A stretch of 6,520 bases of DNA from Selenomonadaceae bacterium (GCA_017445435.1 JAFSUE010000031.1:1-6520); one strand, 5' to 3'; shown: positions 1 to 5,999, numbered from the stretch's first letter. Translations and numbers: made by a program. The notes: generated by a model from the sequence alone, not told the origin.

Positions 1-341
1 TCCATCATTTCGACAGGCGCACCAGTCATTATAAAGCCGTCGTACTTTTTGTGCTTAACGTCTTTAAACGTGCCGTAAAATTCCGTGAGATAATCTTTCG
101 GCGTATGTGTCGGCGTGTACGTCGCGGTGTAGATGAAATCAACTTCGACTTGTAGCGGCGTATTGCCCAAAAGTCTAAGCAGTTGCGTTTCCGTTACGGA
201 TTTTATTGGCATTAGGTTTAAAATTAAAATTTTCAGCGGTCGAATATCCTGCTTGTAGGCTCGGTCGGCGTCCATTACAAAAATATTTTCGCCTTCCAAA
301 ATATTTTTAGCGGGCAGGTTATTCGGAATTTTTATTGGCAA
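1..341 (-). CDS. metA: MetA, homoserine O-acetyltransferase (partial, 5' part)
   Basis: First 113 codons of a homoserine O-acyltransferase; the rest lies beyond the left edge (the family is about 300 residues). The enzyme acylates the hydroxyl of L-homoserine in the cytoplasm, the committed step to methionine. The N-terminus is typical: MPIKIPNNLPA, then IRPLKILILNLMP at 33-45, TETQLLRLLGNTPLQV at 50-65 and TGAPVE at 106-111. Residue 111 is Glu. In this family Glu111 goes with acetyl-CoA use and Gly111 (E. coli) with succinyl-CoA, so I infer an acetyltransferase. The start is TTG at 341-339, chosen because GAGGTG lies six bases upstream and MPI is the family start; an in-frame GTG at 350-348 is part of that ribosome site. 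It lies downstream of galU on the same strand, with repeats between. The catalytic Cys and His are outside the window. Confidence 0.95.
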   Translation of the reverse strand, partial: MPIKIPNNLPAKNILEGENIFVMDADRAYKQDIRPLKILILNLMPIKSVTETQLLRLLGNTPLQVEVDFIYTATYTPTHTPKDYLTEFYGTFKDVKHKKYDGFIMTGAPVEMM

Positions 342-347
342 TATTAT

Positions 348-353
348 CACCTC
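348..353 (-). promoter_or_regulatory. Ribosome binding site of metA (fixes the TTG start)
   Basis: GAGGTG followed by six bases and TTG at 341-339. The GTG inside the site is in frame with the gene and could be mistaken for the start codon, adding three residues. The family N-terminus (MPI) argues for TTG. Confidence 0.75.
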
Positions 354-357
354 AATG

Positions 358-497
358 TTAGCTTTTAGGTGTTAGCTTTTAGCTTTTAGGTTGTAGGAGG
401 TAGGCGGTAGGATTTTTTACTACTCACTACTCACTACTTACTACTTACTAGCTTTTAGGAAAAATCATTACGCATTACGCATTCCTAATTACGCATT
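358..497. repeat. Degenerate 7-base tandem repeat array, about 20 units, between galU and metA
   Basis: From 358 to 497 the sequence can be read as 20 consecutive 7-base units without losing phase. On the plus strand the units fall into blocks: TTAGCTT/TTAGGTG (358-392), GTAGGNN (393-413), one T-rich unit, TACTCAC twice and TACTTAC twice (421-448), two TAGSNNN-like units, then ACGCATT three times among related units (470-497). The last unit overlaps the galU stop codon (498-496). The other end stops five bases short of the metA ribosome site. It resembles the short tandemly repeated heptanucleotide sequences known from cyanobacteria and some other bacteria. No stem-loop terminator, SAM riboswitch, T-box or convincing metA promoter is visible, so metA may be transcribed through the array from galU. 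Confidence 0.85.
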
Positions 498-1386
498 ATT
501 CATAGTCCAGCATTGCGTCCATATTGTTCATAAGTTCATGCAAATAATTTTTTAAATCGTCAGCAACTTCAGGACTCCTAAGCGCAAATTCAATATTCGC
601 CTGCAAAAAGCCTATCTTCGTGCCAACGTCGTAGCGATGACCTTTGAACGTGTAAGCGTACATTGCCTCTTCCTTAGCAAGACGCTTTAACGAATCAGTC
701 AGCTGAATTTCACCGCCAGCGCCTTTTTCTTGATTCTCAAGGTACGCGAAAATTGACGGCGTTAAAATGTAGCGTCCCAAAATCGCAATGTTGCTCGGCG
801 CAGATTCTTTGTCAGGCTTTTCAACTAAGTCACGAACTTTATAAACGTCGTCGTCAATGTGTTTGCAGTCGACAATCCCATATTTATTCACAACGTCAGG
901 CGAAACTTCCTGCACGCCAAGAATTGACGTTTTGTATTCAGAAAAAATTTCAATCATCTGTTGAAGTACGGGCTTTTTTGAAATTACAACGTCGTCGCCC
1001 AAAAGTACCGCAAAAGGTTCATCGCCGATAAAATGACTTGCCGTCAATACAGCGTGACCAAGTCCAAGCGGCTGTTTCTGCCGTATGAAGTGAATGTTGG
1101 CAATTTCAGGAATTGAGCGTACCAACTCCAACATTTGCGCCTTACCATTTTTTTCAAGTTCAAGTTCAAGTTCAATGGAGCGGTCGAAGTGATCTTCAAT
1201 CGAACGTTTATTTCTGCCCGTGACGACAATAATATCTTCAATGCCAGCCGCCGCCGCTTCTTCGACAATGTATTGAATTGTCGGCTTGTCAACTATCGGC
1301 AACATTTCTTTTGGCTGTGACTTCGTAGCTGGCAAAAATCTTGTGCCTAAACCTGCGGCAGGAATTACGGCTTTTCTAACTTTCAA
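496..1386 (-). CDS. galU: GalU, UTP--glucose-1-phosphate uridylyltransferase
   Basis: Makes UDP-glucose from UTP and glucose-1-phosphate in the cytoplasm, for cell-envelope and capsule sugars. It is 296 residues long, normal for bacterial GalU/GtaB. The N-terminal nucleotide-binding signature (AVIPAAGLGTRFLPATK, residues 6-22) is followed by QPKEMLPIVDKP, the IEDHFDRS segment, FIRQKQPLGLGHAV, FAVLLGDDV, VEKP, APSNIAILGRY, GAGGEIQLTDSL and RYDVGTKIGF, all in family order. The start is TTG at 1386-1384, because AAGGTG lies six bases upstream. A longer in-frame TTG at 1401 would add five residues that merely duplicate KVRK and would consume the ribosome site. The stop codon lies inside a heptamer repeat. 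It has its own extended -10 promoter, diverging from cheR. Confidence 0.96.
   Translation of the reverse strand: MKVRKAVIPAAGLGTRFLPATKSQPKEMLPIVDKPTIQYIVEEAAAAGIEDIIVVTGRNKRSIEDHFDRSIELELELEKNGKAQMLELVRSIPEIANIHFIRQKQPLGLGHAVLTASHFIGDEPFAVLLGDDVVISKKPVLQQMIEIFSEYKTSILGVQEVSPDVVNKYGIVDCKHIDDDVYKVRDLVEKPDKESAPSNIAILGRYILTPSIFAYLENQEKGAGGEIQLTDSLKRLAKEEAMYAYTFKGHRYDVGTKIGFLQANIEFALRSPEVADDLKNYLHELMNNMDAMLDYE
1153..1175. repeat. In-frame hexamer repeat inside galU
   Basis: TTCAAG three times followed by TTCAA, encoding alternating Glu-Leu at GalU residues 72-78. Bacillus GtaB has a similar Glu/Leu-rich stretch of the same length here (from memory), so the coding is normal. Only the perfect synonymous-codon repetition is notable. 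Confidence 0.6.
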
Positions 1387-1401
1387 TTTTCTCACCTTCA
1401 A
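1372..1401 (-). repeat. 15-base tandem duplication at the galU start
   Basis: On the minus strand, TTGAAGGTGAGAAAA (1401-1387) is followed directly by TTGAAAGTTAGAAAA (1386-1372), 13 of 15 identical. The downstream copy is the start of GalU (M-K-V-R-K). The upstream copy carries the ribosome binding site and an in-frame alternative TTG. Confidence 0.8.
1393..1398 (-). promoter_or_regulatory. Ribosome binding site of galU (fixes the TTG start)
   Basis: AAGGTG, six bases, then TTG at 1386-1384. Same arrangement as at metA and the symporter gene. It lies inside the longer candidate reading frame, which argues against that start. Confidence 0.75.
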
Positions 1402-1420
1402 AAAATTTTTTACGGCGGCA

Positions 1421-1429
1421 ATTATATCA
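1421..1429 (-). promoter_or_regulatory. galU promoter, extended -10
   Basis: On the minus strand, TGATATAAT gives a perfect extended -10 (TGn plus TATAAT at 1426-1421). There is no good -35 at 16-18 bases: the sequence near 1449-1444 is a weak ACTTTT. The start of transcription would fall near 1414, giving a leader of about 28 bases before the TTG. The upstream half overlaps the cheR -35. Confidence 0.7.
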
Positions 1430-1438
1430 CATTTTCGG

Positions 1439-1467
1439 TTGAAAAAAGTTTTTCCCTCTGCTAAAAT
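1439..1467 (+). promoter_or_regulatory. cheR operon promoter, sigma-70/SigA type
   Basis: TTGAAA (1439-1444), a 17-base spacer, then TAAAAT (1462-1467), with transcription predicted near 1474. A strong Shine-Dalgarno GAGGGGG (1484-1490) lies eight bases before the cheR ATG at 1499. This is a housekeeping-type promoter, not a flagellar sigma-28 site. It is the only convincing plus-strand promoter seen in the window. Confidence 0.65.
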
Positions 1468-1498
1468 CTGAATAAATTTTATAGAGGGGGAATTTTCT

Positions 1499-2281
1499 AT
1501 GGACGATAAGGACTGGGAACTTTTTAAACAGAAATTGAACGCTAAGACGGGAATTGATTTGCAACTTTACAAGGAACCGCAAATGCGTCGTCGTATTGGC
1601 AACTTAGTCACGCGCTCGGAATTTAAAACTTTCACCGCGTACTTTGACAACGTCGTCAAAAATAAAGATACCTTTGCAGAATTCATTGAGTACTTGACGA
1701 TTAACGTTTCCGAATTTTTCCGTACACCTGAAAAGTTTTCGTTGCTTGAAACGGACGTTATCCCGTACCTTTTAAAGCGCTCGCCCAAGCTGAATATTTG
1801 GAGTGCTGGCTGTTCAATCGGCGCTGAACCTTATTCACTTTCAATCATTATGAAGGAAATGACGCCGAATCAGCGCCACCGCATTTTAGCTAGCGATTTG
1901 GATATTGATATTTTGGCGAAGGCTCGCGCTGGCATTTACGCTGACGGCGAATTAAAGGCAATGCGTGCTGACCGTAAGACGAAATATTTCACGAAGACGC
2001 CTGACGGTAAATTTGCTGTCAAGCCCGAAATTAAAACTGCCGTTGAGTTCAAGCGCCACAATCTTTTAAAAGATCCGTTTGAAACTGGATTTGACTTGAT
2101 ACTTTGTCGAAACGTCGTAATTTATTTTACCGAAGAGGCGAAGGATCAACTTTACGCAAACTTTTTCAAGGCGCTGAAACCAGGCGGAATTTTATTTGTT
2201 GGCGCTACGGAAGCAATTTTAAATTACCGCAAACTTGGCTACACCAGCTATAAACCTTTCTTCTATCAAAAGCCTGAATAA
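1499..2281 (+). CDS. cheR: CheR, chemoreceptor glutamate O-methyltransferase
   Basis: Transfers methyl groups from S-adenosylmethionine to glutamates on chemoreceptors, setting adaptation in chemotaxis. It is 260 residues, like B. subtilis CheR. The N-terminal helical domain has the TGIDLQLYKEPQMRRRI segment (17-33) and INVSEFFR (68-75). The methyltransferase domain shows the SAM-binding loop WSAGCSIGAEPYSL (101-114), the acidic SDLD (132-135) that normally contacts the cofactor, and LCRNVVIYF (202-210). All key motifs are intact, so it is predicted active. The start is supported by GAGGGGG eight bases upstream. It stands first in a plus-strand gene run, with no other chemotaxis gene beside it in this window. 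Its receptors are therefore unknown, and a role on a non-classical target cannot be excluded. Confidence 0.95.
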   Translation: MDDKDWELFKQKLNAKTGIDLQLYKEPQMRRRIGNLVTRSEFKTFTAYFDNVVKNKDTFAEFIEYLTINVSEFFRTPEKFSLLETDVIPYLLKRSPKLNIWSAGCSIGAEPYSLSIIMKEMTPNQRHRILASDLDIDILAKARAGIYADGELKAMRADRKTKYFTKTPDGKFAVKPEIKTAVEFKRHNLLKDPFETGFDLILCRNVVIYFTEEAKDQLYANFFKALKPGGILFVGATEAILNYRKLGYTSYKPFFYQKPE

Positions 2282-2316
2282 TAATTAGGAATGCTTAATG
2301 CGTAATGTGTAATGAC
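2282..2316. repeat. Heptamer repeats at the cheR / PaaK-like junction
   Basis: Five 7-base units in phase: TAATTAG, GAATGCT, TAATGCG, TAATGTG, TAATGAC. Read as AATTAGG, AATGCTT, AATGCGT and AATGTGT, this is the same family and order as the reverse complement of the right end of the galU-metA array (AATTAGG, AATGCGT, AATGCGT at 490-470). The ATG start of the following gene (2305) lies inside the fourth unit. Confidence 0.85.
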
Positions 2317-3270
2317 AATTTTGATGAATTACATTTTGAACAGTTAAAAAAAATTATCGGCTGGGCTTATGACAAAAGCTTATTCTATCGAAATTCGTTT
2401 GAAAAAGCTGGCGTCAAGCCCGCCGATTTTAAAACTGTCGACGATATAAAAAAATTTCCATTTCTGACGTTGGCTGAATTAAATCGTGAAGACTCAATGG
2501 ACTTTCTAACGTTGCCGCTGTCAAATATCGTGCGTATAAATTACGTTGAAGATTCTGACGCGGGAATTAACGTTGCAAATTTCTACACGAAAGACGACGT
2601 TGCAAAAAATGTTGAAATGATGACGCGTTGTCTGCAGGCGGCGAAAATTTATCGCGGCTCAATCGTCGGCGTACAAGGCGATTTGTCGGACAGCAAATTT
2701 TTAGACGTTATCTACGCGCTTGAATCGTTGAACGTGACAGTTATTCCACTCGGCAATGATTATCGCCGTTGGATAGCGACGCTTGAAAATTTCAGTATGG
2801 ATACGCTTATCAGTACGCCTAAACTTGCCGTACAACTTATTATTCAACTTCAAGCAGTCGAAAAAAATATTGCCGATTATCCCATACGAAAAATTATTTG
2901 CTTGAACACGAATAACATTCAAAATCCTTTGCAAACTCACATTGAGGAACGTACAGGCGCGGCAGTCTACAATCTTTTTGCGCCACAAGAAATTGGTACG
3001 GCTGGAATAATTTTTCAATGTAGCAATACGTCTGGGCATCACGTGCAGGAAGATAATTTTTTCGTCGAAATTGCGGACTTTGCCAGCGATAAAATTTTTG
3101 ATGATGAACATATGGGCGAACTTGTAATCACGACGTTGACCGCGCAGGCTCGCCCTTTAATTCGTTACAGGACAAGGCAAGCTGTTCGACGTATGGACGG
3201 CGTTTGTACTTGCGGCAGAAAAACTTTGAGACTTGCTACGCCGTTTACAAAAATTTTTAATTTAAGGTGA
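2305..3270 (+). CDS. PaaK-like (phenylacetate-CoA ligase family) protein, shortened and probably catalytically inactive
   Basis: A 321-residue homologue of phenylacetate-CoA ligase/coenzyme F390 synthetase enzymes, which adenylate carboxylic acids. Recognisable in order: SLFYRNSFEKAGV (25-37), FPFLTLAEL (51-59), LPLSNIVRI (70-78), FYTKDDV (93-99), IEERTGAAVYNLFAPQEIG (ends 231), GELVITTLT, PLIRYRTR (ends 291) and a CxCGR motif (301-305). The ATP phosphate loop (SSGTTGKP in active enzymes) is replaced by a non-matching stretch near 83-89. The ribose-binding Asp after RYRTR is Gln292. The C-terminal domain of roughly 100 residues, which carries the catalytic Lys, is absent. The frame is open throughout, so it looks maintained rather than decayed. 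ATG 2305 lies in a repeat; the nearest purine-rich site (AGGA, 2287-2290) is 14 bases away, suggesting coupling to cheR. Its function is unknown. Confidence 0.75.
   Translation: MCNDNFDELHFEQLKKIIGWAYDKSLFYRNSFEKAGVKPADFKTVDDIKKFPFLTLAELNREDSMDFLTLPLSNIVRINYVEDSDAGINVANFYTKDDVAKNVEMMTRCLQAAKIYRGSIVGVQGDLSDSKFLDVIYALESLNVTVIPLGNDYRRWIATLENFSMDTLISTPKLAVQLIIQLQAVEKNIADYPIRKIICLNTNNIQNPLQTHIEERTGAAVYNLFAPQEIGTAGIIFQCSNTSGHHVQEDNFFVEIADFASDKIFDDEHMGELVITTLTAQARPLIRYRTRQAVRRMDGVCTCGRKTLRLATPFTKIFNLR
3264..3269 (+). promoter_or_regulatory. Ribosome binding site of the symporter-fusion gene
   Basis: AAGGTG, six bases, then TTG at 3276, matching the metA and galU layout. The GTG in it (3267-3269) overlaps the TGA stop of the upstream gene and could instead be a GTG start with a 4-base overlap. 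The conserved layout favours TTG. Confidence 0.6.
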
Positions 3271-3275
3271 AAATT

Positions 3276-4859
3276 TTGAAACTTAGTAACCAAAATATTG
3301 CTGATGTTATAGAAGAAATTCAAGATTTTTTTGAATCGCTTGACGTGCCACACAAAGATAAACTTAGAGTTGGGCTGTTGTTGGAAGAGGCTTTACTGCG
3401 TTATCAAGAAAAATTCGGCGAAGAACACGAATTTAAACTTGTCATAAGAAAATGGTTTAGTACGCCAAAAGTTTTGATAAAAATTAAAGGCGTTCCGTAC
3501 AATCCGATTGAAGATAACGACGAAACGCAGATTTTTTCGGCAATGATGATGAAAAATCTGATGAGTTACGAAGACACGGGCATTGTTTATCACTACGAAA
3601 ACGGTTGCAATGAAATTCGCGCCTTTTCTACAAAAAAATCTAAAAAAATAAAAATTCCTGGCGGCTCTACGACCATTGCAATTTTTCTTGCGATTGTTTC
3701 AGCGTTAATCGCACAAACTTTTTCTCAACCAACGCAAAACTTGATAGTAGAAAGTTTTGTGACGCCGATTTTAAATTCATTGTTCGGCGTAATTATCGCA
3801 ATAAATATTCCGCTAGTTTTTATCTCGATTGTAGCCAGTATCTGCGCGATTGAAAATGTAGCGATACTTAATGAACTAAGTACAAAAATTTTGTTGAGAT
3901 TTTTGGCAATTTTATTTTTTGTCGCGTTTTCATCAATTTTAATCAGTTCGATATTTTTTCCCGTGATAAATTTAAATTTTAGCGAACAAATTTTATCAGG
4001 CAATTCTAGTGAATTGGGAAAAATTTTTGATTTAATTTTGTCGATAATCCCGCGAAATATCATTGCGCCGTTTTATGAAGGAAAAATTTTACAAATTGTG
4101 GCATTGGCGGTGCTAATGGGAATTTGTATAACAATTTTGGGCGATAAAGTAAGAACAATTAAAATTTGGGTTGTAGACTTGAAAGAAATTATTTTTGAAA
4201 TGGTAAATATAGTTTTCAAAATCATTCCCGCGATAATTTTTCTTTGCCTTTTCAAAACAATTTTGCAGTCGTCCATCTCCGAAGTTTTTACCGTCTGGAA
4301 ATTTATTGCGGCGGAATATGTTTTGTTCATTTTTTTAAGTCTGGTAATGCTTGTACGAAATTTAATCAATCACGGCGTAAAAATTGTAGACTTCTTGAAA
4401 AAAATTCAGCCCGCAATGTTAATTACCTTCACGACTGCTAGCGGGTCTGCCGCAATGCCAAAAAATATTGAAATTTGCAAGAAAGAATTAAAAATCCCAA
4501 AAACGCTCTGCGATTTTTATATTCCAATTTCGCACGCGCTTTGCCCGCCAGCAATGATAGTTGGCTTTATAACTGCCACATTTTTTGCGGTACATTTTTC
4601 TGAAGCACAAATTACAATCGCTGAAACGTTTATAATGGGATTTTTGGCGATTCAATTTGCAATTTCAGCAAGTAGCGGCAGTGGTGGAATGGTTGCAATG
4701 TTAAGCCTTATGCTAACTCAACTTAACATTTCTTTGGACGCAATAGGTACGATAATGATTGCAGATATTTTTGTCGTAAATATTTCTGGCATTGTGTCGT
4801 TGATAGTTCGCGATTGTGATTTACTTGATTTGTCGAAAAAAATTGATTGGGTTGATTAA
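3276..4859 (+). CDS. Fusion: N-terminal HATPase-like domain plus dicarboxylate/amino-acid:cation symporter fold
   Basis: 527 residues. Residues 1-118 resemble the GHKL/anti-sigma-factor ATPase fold: LLLEEALLRY (34-43) sits where E-x-x-x-N is expected, IKIKGVPYNPIED (68-80) matches D-x-G-x-x-F-D-P, and NLMSYEDTGIVYHYENGCNEI (94-114) matches the closing helix and strand. The N-box Asn and G-box Asp are replaced (Arg42 and Lys/Ile), so ATP binding is doubtful. After a basic linker (119-127) comes a membrane domain of the DAACS family: helices near 131-149, 168-192 (with PLVFISIV) and 205-228, then ILQIVALAVLMGI, hairpin 1 TASGSAAMP (387-395), helix 7 around 416-440, hairpin 2 SSGSGG (466-471) and VVNISG (500-505). 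The sodium-site NMDGT of helix 7 is replaced by LCPPA (422-426). The start is TTG 3276; GTG 3267 would add three residues. The substrate is unknown. The glycerate kinase starts immediately after its stop. Confidence 0.8.
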   Translation: MKLSNQNIADVIEEIQDFFESLDVPHKDKLRVGLLLEEALLRYQEKFGEEHEFKLVIRKWFSTPKVLIKIKGVPYNPIEDNDETQIFSAMMMKNLMSYEDTGIVYHYENGCNEIRAFSTKKSKKIKIPGGSTTIAIFLAIVSALIAQTFSQPTQNLIVESFVTPILNSLFGVIIAINIPLVFISIVASICAIENVAILNELSTKILLRFLAILFFVAFSSILISSIFFPVINLNFSEQILSGNSSELGKIFDLILSIIPRNIIAPFYEGKILQIVALAVLMGICITILGDKVRTIKIWVVDLKEIIFEMVNIVFKIIPAIIFLCLFKTILQSSISEVFTVWKFIAAEYVLFIFLSLVMLVRNLINHGVKIVDFLKKIQPAMLITFTTASGSAAMPKNIEICKKELKIPKTLCDFYIPISHALCPPAMIVGFITATFFAVHFSEAQITIAETFIMGFLAIQFAISASSGSGGMVAMLSLMLTQLNISLDAIGTIMIADIFVVNISGIVSLIVRDCDLLDLSKKIDWVD

Positions 4860-5999
4860 ATGAAAGTTGTAGTTGCTATCGATTCATTCAAAGGCAGTTT
4901 ATCATCGATTGACGCGGGGAAAATTACGGCGTCGGCTCTTCGTGACGTTGACAAAAACATTGACGTGAAAGTTTTTCCGCTTGCTGACGGCGGAGAAGGT
5001 ACGGTAGACGCACTGACTAGCGGACTTGACGGCAAAATTATTTCAGCTGAAGTCACTGGACCTTTAGGCGATAAAATTAAAAGCCGCTACGGAATTATCG
5101 CGAACAATACCGCCGTCATTGAAATGGCAGACGCGGCAGGAATTACGCTTATTCCCGCTGAAAAAAGAAATCCGCTGAATACGACTACTTACGGTTTAGG
5201 CGAATTGATTTTACAGGCGGCGAATAGCGGTTGCCGTGAATTTATAATCGGCATTGGCGGCAGTGCAACGAATGACTGCGGACTTGGAATGTTGACGGCG
5301 TTGGGCGTGAAATTTTTACGTGCAGACGGGTCACTAGTTGGAATTTACGGCGGCGATTTGAAAGACGTTGCAACGGTCGACGTTAGCAATTTAAATCCAA
5401 TCCTGCGCGAATGTAAATTTAGAATTGCTTGTGACGTTACTAACCCGCTTTATGGCGAAAAAGGTTGCTCCGCCGTGTACGGTCCGCAAAAAGGCGCGAC
5501 GCCTGAAATTGTTCGTGCAATGGACGGCTGGATAAAAAATTTTGCCGCGACGGTTGAAAATCAACTTGGCTTGACTGGCGCTGAAATTGCTGGTGCAGGT
5601 GCGGCAGGTGGTCTTGGCTACGCTTTCCACACATTTTTAGGCGGGACGCTGGAACCTGGCATAGATTTAGTTTTGGACGCCGTGAAGATTGAACGCGAAC
5701 TTAAGACGGCAGATTTTGTGATAACTGGTGAAGGTCGACTGGATTTTCAAACGGCAATGGGTAAAGCGCCTATTGGTGTGGCGAAGTTGGCGAAAAAAAA
5801 TAATCCTGCCATAAAAGTTATAGCGGTTTGTGGAGCGGCGACGCCTGAAGCCGTCGAAGTAAATCAACATGGCATTGACGCTTACTTCCCAATTTTGCAT
5901 ACGGTGACGACGCTTGAAGACGCGCTTAAATTTGAAAATGCTAAATTGAATTTGTATCAAACTGTCACGCAAATTTTTAGATTAGTTAGTAGTCAGTAG
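4860..5999 (+). CDS. garK: Glycerate kinase (GarK/GlxK family)
   Basis: 379 residues, the usual length. Phosphorylates D-glycerate with ATP, in this family normally giving 2-phosphoglycerate, which feeds lower glycolysis. Motifs seen: AIDSFKGSLSS (6-16), PLADGGEGTVDAL (40-52), VIEMADAAG, a GIGGSATNDCGLGML segment (131-145), ACDVTNPL, GAGAAGGLGYAF and TGEGRLDFQT (289-298). All look intact. The ATG directly follows the TAA of the symporter gene with no spacer and only a weak ribosome site, so translation is probably coupled to it. This pairing suggests that the transporter handles glycerate or a precursor, which is inference only. The last codons (LVSSQ and the stop) are formed by heptamer repeat sequence, so the C-terminus may vary among relatives. 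The gene symbol follows the family; glxK is an alternative. Confidence 0.95.
   Translation: MKVVVAIDSFKGSLSSIDAGKITASALRDVDKNIDVKVFPLADGGEGTVDALTSGLDGKIISAEVTGPLGDKIKSRYGIIANNTAVIEMADAAGITLIPAEKRNPLNTTTYGLGELILQAANSGCREFIIGIGGSATNDCGLGMLTALGVKFLRADGSLVGIYGGDLKDVATVDVSNLNPILRECKFRIACDVTNPLYGEKGCSAVYGPQKGATPEIVRAMDGWIKNFAATVENQLGLTGAEIAGAGAAGGLGYAFHTFLGGTLEPGIDLVLDAVKIERELKTADFVITGEGRLDFQTAMGKAPIGVAKLAKKNNPAIKVIAVCGAATPEAVEVNQHGIDAYFPILHTVTTLEDALKFENAKLNLYQTVTQIFRLVSSQ

Noticed and set aside
411..420. Rho-independent terminator at the T-run
   Set aside because: No GC-rich stem precedes the T-run on the plus strand; on the galU/metA strand it is an A-run.
342..495. SAM riboswitch or T-box ahead of metA
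   Set aside because: The gap is made of heptamer repeats and shows none of the conserved stems or T-box sequence expected for methionine-gene leaders.
358..497. CRISPR array
   Set aside because: The units are contiguous 7-mers with no spacers and no repeats of 23-40 bases.
1153..1175. TTCAAG hexamer repeat as a phase-variation tract
   Set aside because: The unit is a multiple of three and the Glu-Leu stretch fits the normal length of the family, so it cannot switch the gene off.
753..1292. Overlapping open frames on both strands inside galU
   Set aside because: They are low-complexity translations with no family features and lie wholly within the well-conserved galU frame.
2701..3111. 136-codon minus-strand frame inside the PaaK-like gene
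   Set aside because: Antisense to a frame with clear homology; no ribosome site or recognisable domain.
3725..4369. Two minus-strand frames inside the symporter gene
   Set aside because: Antisense to transmembrane coding sequence, where AT-rich codons leave few stops; no independent support.
5391..5972. Minus-strand frames inside glycerate kinase
   Set aside because: Antisense shadows rich in Arg and His, lying within a fully conserved enzyme gene.
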